A DNA stretch of 64,000 nucleotides, taken from Lentzea jiangxiensis. Its GTDB lineage: Bacteria; Actinomycetota; Actinomycetes; Mycobacteriales; Pseudonocardiaceae. The stretch spans positions 124,001-188,000 of the forward strand of contig NZ_FNIX01000004.1 in NCBI RefSeq assembly GCF_900104175.1. Reading direction: 5' to 3'. The notes under the pieces were generated by a model. That model was given only the letters and a program-made list of their open reading frames with translations. It was not told where the DNA came from and did not search any database. This document shows positions 19,904-27,434 of this stretch, one piece after another. The translations under genes and the position numbers were made by a program. Position 1 is the first letter of the stretch. Each line of letters opens with the position of its first letter.

Positions 19904-20554
19904 TCAAACGATCACCCCGTCCCGCACCTCGACGCGGCGCGGCGCCCAGGCCGCGATGTCCCGGTCGTGCGTGATCATCACGATCGTCGTTCCGTCCGAG
20001 TTGAGGCTCTCCAACAGCTCCAGCACACCCGCGCCGTTCTTCGTGTCCAGGTTCCCGGTCGGTTCGTCGGCCAGCAGGATGCCCGGTGTGTTCACCACGG
20101 CCCGCGCGATCGCGACCCGCTGGCGTTCACCGCCGGAGAGCTCGTGCGGCTTGTGCAGTGCGCGGTGGATCAGGCCGACCCTGTCCAGGGCGGACATCGC
20201 CATCGACCGCCTCTTCGACCGCGGCACGCCGGCGTAGACGAGCCCGGCGGCCACGTTCTCGATCGCGGACAGGCCCTCGGTGAGGAAGAACTGCTGGAAC
20301 ACGAAGCCGATCGTGCGCGCCCGCAGCGCCGACAAGGCGTTGTCCGACAGCGAGGACACGTCGTGGCCGTCGATCTCGACGCGACCGGCGGTGGGCTTGT
20401 CGAGCGTGCCCATCAGGTGCAGCAGCGTCGACTTGCCGGAGCCGGACGGCCCCACGATCGCGAGCATCTCCCCGCCCCCGACGGTCAGGGAGACGTCGCG
20501 CAACGCCTGCACACCGCCGGGGTACGTCCTGCTCGCGTGGTCGACGGTGATCAC
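19904..20554 (-). CDS. MacB/LolD-type ABC transporter ATPase
   Basis: This is a 216-residue ATPase with Walker [10 protein letters not shown], signature [14 protein letters not shown], Walker [13 protein letters not shown] and H-loop [11 protein letters not shown], which is the signature set of the LolD/MacB group. The GTG at 20554 overlaps the adaptor stop (GTGA). A 97-base gap separates it from the permease gene. It energises the MacB-like permease. Confidence 0.95.
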   Translation of the reverse strand: MITVDHASRTYPGGVQALRDVSLTVGGGEMLAIVGPSGSGKSTLLHLMGTLDKPTAGRVEIDGHDVSSLSDNALSALRARTIGFVFQQFFLTEGLSAIENVAAGLVYAGVPRSKRRSMAMSALDRVGLIHRALHKPHELSGGERQRVAIARAVVNTPGILLADEPTGNLDTKNGAGVLELLESLNSDGTTIVMITHDRDIAAWAPRRVEVRDGVIV

Positions 20555-21603
20555 TCGGTGGTCACCACCCTCATGCCTTCGCGCAGGCCTTCGCCCTGCA
20601 CCTCGACCTGGCCCTTGGCGAAGATGCCGACGGTGACCGGGACGGTCTTGCCGTCGTCGGTGACGACGGCGTAGCCGCCCTCGTTCAACGCGAGCAGCGC
20701 GCCGATCGGCACAGCCAGGACGTTCTGCTTCTTCGCCACGGTGAAGAGCGCCGTGACGTTGGCGGTGTCCAGGCCGTCCGCGGCCTTGGGGTCGTCGACG
20801 GAGATCGTGAGGACGATCTTCGGCTTGGAGCCCTGGTTCGGGTCGCCCGTGGTGCGGTTGACGCCGGTGATGGTGCCGGTGGCGGGCTTGCCGCCGGTGA
20901 TCGACAGCTCGACCTTCTCGCCCTGCTTGGCGAGGCGCTGCTTGGACTGCTCCAGCTCGACGGTGACCGCGCGCTCGGTGCCGGTGACCTTCATCAGGTC
21001 GCCGCCGGCGGGTGCGCCGAGCTGGCCGGTCAGGGACGCGACGCGGATCGCCCCGGGTTGGACGACGACGTCGCCGGCGGCGAGCTTCCCGGTTTGCTCG
21101 AGGCCGTTGGCCTTCTGCCACTTCTTCAGCGCGGTGGCCGTGTAGTAGGTGAACTTCTCGTCGGGGGTGCCGAAGTCCTGGAACCCCAGTGCGGCGAGGT
21201 TGTCCTCCACCACCTTGACGTCGGGTCCGTTCGGCACGCCCTGTTCGAGGTCGCGGTAGAGCGGCATCTGGCCGTAGAACAGCGGCACCGGTTCGGCGTC
21301 CGCGTGGAACACCGGTTTGCCCTGCTCGATGACGTCGCCCTGCTTCGGCAGGCCCGTGACGGTGCCGCCTTTCCGGCTGGCCAGCGCTCGTTCCGCGCCG
21401 AAGCCGAGCTGGCCGGTCACCGACTGCTGGTCGGCGAGGTCGGTCCTCTGCACCTGGGCGGTCTTCGCGGGGGCGTTCTGCAGCGGCGCGGCGTTGGCCT
21501 GGTTGGACGCGACCCTGGTCAGCACCACGACCCCACCGGTGCCGAGCACGACGGCGGCGACGAGGGCGGCGATGACGACCTTGCGGTTCACGCGGCGCTT
21601 CAT
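20551..21603 (-). CDS. membrane-fusion/adaptor protein with peptidoglycan-binding domain
   Basis: This 350-residue extracytoplasmic adaptor has a single N-terminal helix ([20 protein letters not shown]). A lipoyl/barrel half ([36 protein letters not shown]) is interrupted at about residues 125-175 by a peptidoglycan-binding-like module ([34 protein letters not shown]). The second half includes [19 protein letters not shown] and the C-terminal beta domain. In Gram-positive cells this would link the ABC permease to the cell wall. Start and stop overlap both neighbours by 4 bases. Confidence 0.9.
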   Translation of the reverse strand: MKRRVNRKVVIAALVAAVVLGTGGVVVLTRVASNQANAAPLQNAPAKTAQVQRTDLADQQSVTGQLGFGAERALASRKGGTVTGLPKQGDVIEQGKPVFHADAEPVPLFYGQMPLYRDLEQGVPNGPDVKVVEDNLAALGFQDFGTPDEKFTYYTATALKKWQKANGLEQTGKLAAGDVVVQPGAIRVASLTGQLGAPAGGDLMKVTGTERAVTVELEQSKQRLAKQGEKVELSITGGKPATGTITGVNRTTGDPNQGSKPKIVLTISVDDPKAADGLDTANVTALFTVAKKQNVLAVPIGALLALNEGGYAVVTDDGKTVPVTVGIFAKGQVEVQGEGLREGMRVVTTE

Positions 21604-22091
21604 CCGATGGGCCTCGTCGCGATCATGCCGCCGTCCCCGAGGCCGCACTCCTTCATGTCCTGCTTGACCTTCTCGTCCTCCATGTCGGGCAGCTCGATCG
21701 GCTCCCCCGGCTCGGCCGGGCCACCCTCGAACTTCGGCTCCGGCCAGCTGTGGCCCTTGTCCCGCATGCACTTCGCCTGCTTGCGGATCTTGTCCTGGTC
21801 CTCGGGCGACGGCGGCTTGAACTCGCCTCCGTTGGGCAGGAACTTCTTGCACGCCTCGTGCGCGGTCTTCATCTTCTCGGGGTCCAGGCCTCCCTCGCCG
21901 CCGATCGCGATGCCGACGCCTGCGTCGCTCGACTCCGGGTCCGGCATGTCGATGCCGTTCTCCCGCATGCACTTGGCGAACTGGACCGAGTCGCCCTTCT
22001 CGTCCTTCTTCGCGTCGGCCGGCTGGTCCTCCGACCCGCAGGCGGTGAGCGCCAGCAGCAGGCCGAGCAGCACTGCGATGGTGGATTTCAT
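21600..22091 (-). CDS. repeat-containing lipoprotein heading the efflux operon
   Basis: This is a 163-residue predicted lipoprotein of unknown function, with lipobox LTAC (Cys18). The mature part contains a repeated motif: [15 protein letters not shown] at about residue 38 and [15 protein letters not shown] at about 106. Further cysteines lie in [11 protein letters not shown] and in MKECGLG. Five mature cysteines besides the lipidated one suggest disulfides or metal/heme binding. It is the first gene of the operon and is transcribed away from the two-component genes, so a sensing or substrate-binding role for the exporter is a reasonable inference. Confidence 0.8.
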   Translation of the reverse strand: MKSTIAVLLGLLLALTACGSEDQPADAKKDEKGDSVQFAKCMRENGIDMPDPESSDAGVGIAIGGEGGLDPEKMKTAHEACKKFLPNGGEFKPPSPEDQDKIRKQAKCMRDKGHSWPEPKFEGGPAEPGEPIELPDMEDEKVKQDMKECGLGDGGMIATRPIG

Positions 22092-22180
22092 GGTGACAGG
22101 TCTACGGAGGCGCTCATTCGGCGGCGTTAAGCGAAAGGCCTTATCCGCCGCTTATGCCCTCCGCGCGGAAAATAGGCGCC
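22092..22180. promoter_or_regulatory. divergent promoter region, efflux operon and two-component genes
   Basis: This 89-base gap between head-to-head operons must hold both promoters. It contains related inverted segments, GGCGGCGTTAAG and CTTATCCGCCG (about 22119-22152), which could bind the OmpR-type regulator. I could not assign -10 and -35 boxes with confidence. Confidence 0.5.
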
Positions 22181-22840
22181 ATGCGTGTGCTGGTGGTCGA
22201 GGACGAACAGCTGCTCGCGGACACGATCGCCGAGGGGCTGCGCAGGTTCTCGATGGCGGTCGACGTCTGCTACGACGGTGAGGCGGCGTTGGAGCGCGTG
22301 GGGGTGCACGCGTACGACGTCGTGGTGCTCGACCGCGACCTGCCGCTCGTCCACGGTGACGAGGTGTGCAAGGCGGTGCACGCGACCGGCGGTGAGGCGC
22401 GGGTGCTGATGCTGACGGCGGCGGCCGAGGTGGACGACCGGGTCGCGGGGCTCGGCCTCGGCGCCGACGACTACCTGACGAAGCCGTTCGCGTTCGCCGA
22501 GCTCGTGGCGCGCGTGCAGGCGCTGGGCCGCCGGGCCCGTCCCGCGTTGCCGCCGGTGCTGGTGCGGGCGGGCGTGACGCTCGACCTGCCGCGCCACCAG
22601 GCGTCGCGGGACGGGACGTTCCTGCCGCTCTCCCCGAAGGAGTTCGCCGTGCTGGAGGTGCTGATGCGGGCGGAGGGCAACGTCGTGAGCCCCGAGGAGC
22701 TGCTGGAGAAGGCCTGGGACGAGCACGCGGACCCGTTCACCAACGCCGTGCGGGTGGCGGTGATGACGCTGCGCCGCAAGCTGGGCGCTCCGCAGGTCAT
22801 CCAGACCGTGCCCGGCGCCGGCTACCGGTTCGGCTCGTGA
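22181..22840 (+). CDS. OmpR/PhoB-family response regulator
   Basis: This regulator has 219 residues. The receiver has the acidic pocket in VLVVEDEQLL, the phosphoacceptor in VVVLDRDLPLVHGD and the Lys in DYLTKPFAF. The winged-helix domain has LSPKEFAVLEVLMRAEGN and VRVAVMTLRRKLG and ends at GAGYRFGS. MRVLVVEDE at 22181 is the standard start, so an upstream in-frame codon was rejected. Its stop overlaps the kinase start (GTGA). It probably controls the divergent efflux operon. Confidence 0.95.
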   Translation: MRVLVVEDEQLLADTIAEGLRRFSMAVDVCYDGEAALERVGVHAYDVVVLDRDLPLVHGDEVCKAVHATGGEARVLMLTAAAEVDDRVAGLGLGADDYLTKPFAFAELVARVQALGRRARPALPPVLVRAGVTLDLPRHQASRDGTFLPLSPKEFAVLEVLMRAEGNVVSPEELLEKAWDEHADPFTNAVRVAVMTLRRKLGAPQVIQTVPGAGYRFGS

Positions 22841-23979
22841 AGCTGCGGACCAGGCTGACGGCCTGGTACGCCGGGGTGTTCCTGATCGCGGGCGTCGCGC
22901 TGATCGGGCTCAACTACTGGCTGCTCGCCGAGTGGATGCCGGTGGAGGGCATCGCCGTCTCGCGGGCCCTGCCCCCCGACGTGGGGACGGCCCACCCCGG
23001 TTTCGCGCCCGTCGAGGCCTCCCAGCTGCCCGCCGACACCCTGGTGGTGAGCGGCGCCGACTTCGCGGCGAACACGATGAACACCGTCCTGTGGCAGTCG
23101 GTCATCGCGTTGCTGGTGGCCGCGGTGATCGCGGTGTGGCTCGGCTGGGTCGTCGCCGGGCGCGTGCTGGCGCCCCTGCACGCGATCACCACGACCGCGC
23201 ACCGGCTGGAAGCGGAACGCCTGGACCGGCGCATAGAGCTGGACGGGCCGCCGGACGAGCTCAAGGAGCTCGCGGACACCTTCGACGGCATGCTCGACCG
23301 GCTCGCGTCGTCGTTCGACAGCCAGAAGCGGTTCGTCGCGAACGCCTCGCACGAGCTGCGAACGCCGCTGGCCGTGCAGCGGACGTTGATCGAGGTGGCG
23401 CTGGCGGCTCCGGACGCGAACGACGACATGCGGCGTCTCGGAGCGCATCTGCTCGACACGAACGAACGGAGCGAGAAGCTCATCGACGGGCTGCTGCTGC
23501 TCGCTCGCAGTGACCGCGGCCTCGCGACGCGTGAGCTCGTGTGGCTGGACGAGGTCGTCGACGACGAAATCGAGTCCTGCGCGGCACTTGCCGCCGAGAA
23601 AAACGTCACGTTTGCCGTGCGCACTCGCAGGTATCTGGTCGACGGCGACCCGGTCTTACTCGCCCAGCTCGTCGGCAACCTGTTGCGCAACGCCGTCCTC
23701 TACAACGTGCCGGGCGGGTCCGTGACCGTCGAGCTTGATCGGGAACTCACCGTCGCCAACACCGGCTCCACCGTGCCTGCCCAGGCAGTACCCGGGTTGT
23801 TCGAGCCCTTTCGACGTCTGCGCGACCGGACGGGGACCGCCGGATCGGGCCTCGGGCTGTCGATCGTGCAGTCCGTGGCGCGGGCTCACGGGGGCTCGGC
23901 GAAAGCTCGTCCGAACGGGGGAGGAGGCCTGGTGGTCCAGGTGAACCTCCCGGAAACCGGCGTGCGGCAACCCTCGTGA
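22837..23979 (+). CDS. sensor histidine kinase, OmpR-system type
   Basis: This is a 380-residue membrane kinase. Helix 1 (VFLIAGVALIGLNYWLL) and helix 2 (VIALLVAAVIAVWLGWVVAG) bracket an extracytoplasmic sensor of about 60 residues. Then come a HAMP linker (LHAITTTAHRLEAERLDRRI), the HisKA helix with the histidine in ANASHELRTPLA, and HATPase motifs N (LVGNLLRNAVLYN), G1 and G2 (GSGLGLSIVQSVARAHGG). The small sensor next to a MacB-type exporter suggests detection of envelope-active compounds; this is inference. Confidence 0.94.
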   Translation: MKLRTRLTAWYAGVFLIAGVALIGLNYWLLAEWMPVEGIAVSRALPPDVGTAHPGFAPVEASQLPADTLVVSGADFAANTMNTVLWQSVIALLVAAVIAVWLGWVVAGRVLAPLHAITTTAHRLEAERLDRRIELDGPPDELKELADTFDGMLDRLASSFDSQKRFVANASHELRTPLAVQRTLIEVALAAPDANDDMRRLGAHLLDTNERSEKLIDGLLLLARSDRGLATRELVWLDEVVDDEIESCAALAAEKNVTFAVRTRRYLVDGDPVLLAQLVGNLLRNAVLYNVPGGSVTVELDRELTVANTGSTVPAQAVPGLFEPFRRLRDRTGTAGSGLGLSIVQSVARAHGGSAKARPNGGGGLVVQVNLPETGVRQPS

Positions 23980-24079
23980 ACTGGCAAGATCACGTACAGA
24001 TATCGGCGAGTCTCCCACTGCTGGTCGACTCGTTGTCCTAACGTTGTCTGCTGGCGAGGTGCGATTCAGGGAGGCCACG

Positions 24080-25012
24080 ATGCGAGCGCTGCGAGTCATC
24101 GGGCTCGACGAGGACGGCAAGTCCGTCATCCTCGAGGACCCCGAAAACCGCGGCGAGCGCTTCACGCTCCCCGCGGACGAGCGTCTTCGGGCGGCCCTGC
24201 GCGGTGATCTCGCGCGCCTCGGCCAGATGCAGATCGAGTCCGGCGAGGCCCAGATGCGGCCGCGCGAGATCCAGGCGCGCATCCGCGCCGGCGAGTCGAT
24301 CGAGCAGGTCGCGGCTGCCGCGGGCATGCCGGCGAACCGCATCGAGCGCTTCGCCTACCCCGTCCTGCTGGAGCGCTCGCGCACGGCCGACATGGCCCAG
24401 CGCGCGCACCCGGTCCGTGAGGACGGACCGGACGTGCAGACGCTCGGCGAGGTCGTCGCGCACTCGTTCGGCCTGCGCGGCCACGACCTGTCCGACACCA
24501 GGTGGGACTCGTGGAAGGGCGACGACGGCCGCTGGATCGTCCAGCTGCACTGGACGACCGGGCGTTCGGACAACCGCGCGCACTGGGCGTTCCACCCCGG
24601 TGCGCAGGGCGGCACGGTCACGGCGCTCGACGACGCGGCCGTCGACCTGATGGACCCGAACCCGAACCGGACGCTGCGCACGGTGCGACCGGTGACGCAG
24701 CTGGCGCGGCAGGCCCTGGAGGCGACTCCGGTCCTCCCCGTGTCCATGCCCCTCGTGGACGAGCTGGCACCCGTGCCGGTTCCCGCCCAGGCGACGGCAC
24801 CCGTGGCCACCCCGGTGGTCGCGGAGAAGCCGGTCCAGGAGAAGGCGCCCGAGCCCGTTCCCGTCCCTCCCGCACCGCCGGTGGAGAACGAGCAGGAGCC
24901 CGTCGCGGAGAAGCCGGTCCGCAAGGACCCTCCTCCGAAGCGGGGGAAGAAGAACCACCCCATCGTCCCTTCGTGGGAGGACGTTTTACTGGGCGTGCGG
25001 TCGAACCGCTGA
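24080..25012 (+). CDS. sepH: SepH-like septation protein (DUF3071)
   Basis: SepH is known from Streptomyces and Mycobacterium as an FtsZ-binding positive regulator of cell division. The 310-residue protein has the conserved N-terminal DUF3071 domain (MRALRVIGLDEDGKSVIL, then a helix-turn-helix-like RPREIQARIRAGESIEQVA) and the SWKGDDGRWIVQLHW segment. A long proline/alanine/glutamate-rich linker (about 215-290) precedes a short conserved C-terminal end (KNHPIVPSWEDVLLG). GGGAGG lies just upstream of the ATG at 24080. Its vicinity to serC matches the mycobacterial gene order. Confidence 0.92.
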   Translation: MRALRVIGLDEDGKSVILEDPENRGERFTLPADERLRAALRGDLARLGQMQIESGEAQMRPREIQARIRAGESIEQVAAAAGMPANRIERFAYPVLLERSRTADMAQRAHPVREDGPDVQTLGEVVAHSFGLRGHDLSDTRWDSWKGDDGRWIVQLHWTTGRSDNRAHWAFHPGAQGGTVTALDDAAVDLMDPNPNRTLRTVRPVTQLARQALEATPVLPVSMPLVDELAPVPVPAQATAPVATPVVAEKPVQEKAPEPVPVPPAPPVENEQEPVAEKPVRKDPPPKRGKKNHPIVPSWEDVLLGVRSNR

Positions 25013-25028
25013 GTGAGAAGCTGACGCC

Positions 25029-25394
25029 GTGGGACGTCGTGTCGCGCTGGCTGCCGGAGTGGGTGCACTCCTCGGCCTGGCCTGGTGGGGAATGTTCGAG
25101 CTCCTCGTCTCGGGTGTCGTCTGCTCGAAGGACGACTGGGGCTGCCTCCAGGCGTTCGTGATCGCGGCACCGGTGTTCGCGGTGGCCGGAGCGGTCGTGG
25201 GCGGTTTCGCCCTGCGTGCGTGGAAGGTGTCGCGGGCCTGGCTGGTGGCCGTGCCCGCGACCCTCATGGCCGTGGTGGCGATGGTGCTGCTCCTGGGGAT
25301 GACCCCGGTGGCCTTCGCGGTGTTCGCCGCGCTGTACGCGTTGATCGCCCTGCTCACGACGCCTCGCGGTGAAGGTGTTGTGGAGGGTGCGTGA
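25029..25394 (+). CDS. small membrane protein, array member 1
   Basis: This 121-residue protein of unknown function has four hydrophobic segments and a short loop with two cysteines (VVCSKDDWGCLQ) after helix 1. A basic turn (RAWKVSRAWLVAVPATLM) occupies the place where later members have a R-x-x-P-x-W-P motif. It starts 16 bases after sepH and is the first of five consecutive small membrane genes on the same strand with similar layout. Confidence 0.75.
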   Translation: MGRRVALAAGVGALLGLAWWGMFELLVSGVVCSKDDWGCLQAFVIAAPVFAVAGAVVGGFALRAWKVSRAWLVAVPATLMAVVAMVLLLGMTPVAFAVFAALYALIALLTTPRGEGVVEGA

Positions 25395-25436
25395 AGATCG
25401 GCCCGGTCCGGTGCCCGGCCCGGTAGTCCTGGGCTC

Positions 25437-25844
25437 ATGTTGCTGCGCACTGCGGTGGGGGCGGGTGCGGGAGTCCTCGCCGGCGCGGGGTTCGCGCTGA
25501 CGCTCGAGGGCTTCACCCGCTACTGCCACCTCCGGCCCGGCCGCACCGGCTGCGGCGTCCCGCTCCCCGTGTTCTACCCGCCGGTCTTCGCGCTCTGGAT
25601 GGTGGTCGCCGGGGTGCTGATCTGGGCGGGGTTCCGGCTGGCCCGGCAGGAACGCGGGTGGCTCGTGACCGGCATCGGCAACGTGTTGTGGGCCGTGCTG
25701 ATCGTGGGCGTCGTGTGGTTCGAGTCCACCCAACTGAACCTGTACCAGGCGGAAGGGGTCCAGTTCCTCCTGGCCGCGGCGGTGGTCGTGCCCGGCGTGG
25801 CCTACGCGGTCGCCGCTTCGGCGGCGGGGCGGCCGCGGCGCTGA
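25437..25844 (+). CDS. small membrane protein, array member 2
   Basis: This is a 135-residue protein with four hydrophobic segments. After helix 1 a loop with cysteines (YCHLRPGRTGCGVPLP) precedes a V-F-Y-P-P-V-F helix. A basic turn (RLARQERGWLVTGIG) follows, as in its neighbours. No function is known. It is probably a diverged paralogue of the genes on either side. Confidence 0.72.
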   Translation: MLLRTAVGAGAGVLAGAGFALTLEGFTRYCHLRPGRTGCGVPLPVFYPPVFALWMVVAGVLIWAGFRLARQERGWLVTGIGNVLWAVLIVGVVWFESTQLNLYQAEGVQFLLAAAVVVPGVAYAVAASAAGRPRR

Positions 25845-25949
25845 CACGGGCGGCGCTGACACGGGCGGCGCTGGTCCCGACTTCACGTCAGCGCCGGCCG
25901 ATGCGGTCACCAGCCGTTCAGCCGCTGGTGGGGTCCGGTCCGCGTCGTC

Positions 25950-26372
25950 ATGATCTGCGGTATGAAGGTGATCGCGGCCGCGGTGGTGGGGGCGGCGTGC
26001 GGAGCCGGCTGGTACTTCTCGCTCATGGCGGCCTTGGAACTCCCGTGCAGCTACGGCCCGTTCGCGTGCAGCGTCTCCAGGCCGCTCTTGTACGTCCCGG
26101 TGCTGGTGGTCCTCTGGGGAGTGGCGGCGTGGGGGCTCCTGTGGCTCGCGCGGGTACGGCCTGCCTGGCCGGTGGCCCTGGCCGGAGTGGCGATCATGGC
26201 GGCCCTCGCTTTCGCCCTCGTCCTGGTGCTGCTGGTGCTGCTGCGGTGGTGGGCCTTGCCCGTCGTCGTCCCGTTCGCGGGCGCGGTCGGACATGGCCTG
26301 GCTGCCAAGGCGACCGCCGGCTACCGCGGGCAGCTGGGGCGACGAAGACCGGACGGGGCACCTGCTGCGTAG
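25950..26372 (+). CDS. small membrane protein, array member 3
   Basis: This 140-residue membrane protein has four helices, a cysteine-containing loop (PCSYGPFACSVSRPL) and the turn LARVRPAWPVALAG. It ends with GYRGQLGRRRPDG, a tail shared with the next gene. The true start may be the ATG at 25962 (MKVIAAAVVGA). The 105-base gap upstream contains two GGGCGGCGCTG(A/G) repeats. Confidence 0.72.
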   Translation: MICGMKVIAAAVVGAACGAGWYFSLMAALELPCSYGPFACSVSRPLLYVPVLVVLWGVAAWGLLWLARVRPAWPVALAGVAIMAALAFALVLVLLVLLRWWALPVVVPFAGAVGHGLAAKATAGYRGQLGRRRPDGAPAA

Positions 26373-26417
26373 TTCTGCGTGATGAGGCGCACCCGCACGA
26401 GTCGTCATCATTCAGTC

Positions 26418-26708
26418 ATGAGGGTGGCCACGGCGGCGGTGGTGGGGGCGTTGTTGGCTTGGACGCTGCTGAGGCTCGCCCGGTGGAGGCCCTTCTGGCC
26501 GACCGCCGTCCTGGGCCCGGTGGGCTCGTTCGTGCTGTGCCTGGCCGGCGGGCTGACCCTCGGGGGGACGCTCGTCCAGCCGCCGGAGGCCGTCGGCGTC
26601 CTGATCGTCACGATTCCGGCCGCGGCCGGGTACGCGTTGGCCGCCGCGGTGACCGCTGGTTACCGTGGACGGCGTGACGGAGCAGAGCACCGCGGGCAGG
26701 ACGGGTAG
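26418..26708 (+). CDS. small membrane protein, array member 4 (shortened)
   Basis: This 96-residue protein lacks the cysteine loop and second helix of the other members. It goes straight from MRVATAAVVGALLAWTLL to the turn RLARWRPFWPTAVLG, then two helices and the tail GYRGRRDGAE. It looks like member 3 with an internal deletion. The start is set at 26418 because it aligns with MKVIAAAVVGA of member 3; an in-frame ATG at 26379 adds an Arg-rich leader. Confidence 0.68.
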   Translation: MRVATAAVVGALLAWTLLRLARWRPFWPTAVLGPVGSFVLCLAGGLTLGGTLVQPPEAVGVLIVTIPAAAGYALAAAVTAGYRGRRDGAEHRGQDG

Positions 26709-27096
26709 AGCTGGACGCCGACTGCTGCTGCGGGTCGTCCTGTCGATGGCCGTGGGCGCCGGGCTGGTGCTCGGGTGGACGTGGGCGTACGAGTCGGGGT
26801 TCCTCAAGTCGTGGCTCGACAGCACGTCGATGTCGACGTTCCTGCTGCTCGTGCTGATCGGGTTGCCGCTCGCGCTGGTGTCGTCGCTGGTGCTGGCGGG
26901 TCCGGTGCTGTGGATCTTCGGGGTGCGGCCGGTGTGGCCGATCATCCTGCTCGGGCCCGTCCTGCTGGGGCTCGGGCTCTACCTCGAGGTGCACGAGCCC
27001 GTCCTCGGGTGGTTCTCCAACCGGCACCACGCCGAGGCGTTGCTCGCGGCCGTCGCCTACGGGCTGGTGGGCCTGCTCACCTTCAAGAGGTCGTAG
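26665..27096 (+). CDS. small membrane protein, array member 5
   Basis: This 143-residue protein has four helices and the turn FGVRPVWPIILLGPVLLG, matching the R-x-x-P-x-W-P motif of members 3 and 4. Its 5' end overlaps member 4 by 44 bases in another frame, with GTG at 26665 or 26674 as start. The loop after helix 1 (ESGFLKSWLDSTSM) lacks cysteines. Its 3' end overlaps a convergent small gene by 14 bases. Confidence 0.72.
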   Translation: MDGVTEQSTAGRTGRAGRRLLLRVVLSMAVGAGLVLGWTWAYESGFLKSWLDSTSMSTFLLLVLIGLPLALVSSLVLAGPVLWIFGVRPVWPIILLGPVLLGLGLYLEVHEPVLGWFSNRHHAEALLAAVAYGLVGLLTFKRS

Positions 27097-27319
27097 CCGG
27101 CACCTCGTCGAGCAGGTGCGGGTCCCAGCCCTCGCGTTCGCACCAGTCCTCGGCGTCCTCGCGGGAGACGAGCACCGCGTGCCCGGGGCGCGGGCCGGCC
27201 AGGTGGTCCCAGCCGTCCGGGGCCAGCACGTAGTTCACCCCGTCGCGTGAGGCGATGAGCCGTCCGTGTGGAAACGCCATCGTCTGCTCGCTGCGCAGAA
27301 ACCGCGTCATGCTGGTCAT
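27083..27319 (-). CDS. small conserved-looking hypothetical protein
   Basis: This 78-residue soluble protein has many acidic and aromatic residues (GWDHLAGPRPGHAVLVS, EDAEDWCEREGWDPHLLDE). I do not recognise a family. An AAGGG ribosome-binding site precedes the ATG. It is transcribed towards the membrane-protein array and away from the ABC exporter genes, so 27320-27434 must contain divergent promoters. Confidence 0.6.
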   Translation of the reverse strand: MTSMTRFLRSEQTMAFPHGRLIASRDGVNYVLAPDGWDHLAGPRPGHAVLVSREDAEDWCEREGWDPHLLDEVPATTS

Positions 27320-27434
27320 GGTGCCCTTGACCTCGACCTAAGTCGAGCCAGCAGGCTCCGGTGGGGTGAAAAACCGGATGCTGAGTGCCGGTCCTCCTTC
27401 GTAGTTTGGAGAGGACCTGGAGGGGGCTCGTCGC

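Noticed and set aside
18661..22091. MacAB-like operon as part of a natural-product cluster
   Set aside because: No biosynthetic core gene is in the window; the operon is paired with its own two-component system instead.
26379..26417. Extended N-terminus (ATG at 26379) for membrane-array member 4
   Set aside because: The added residues are Arg/His-rich, and the ATG at 26418 aligns with the start of member 3.
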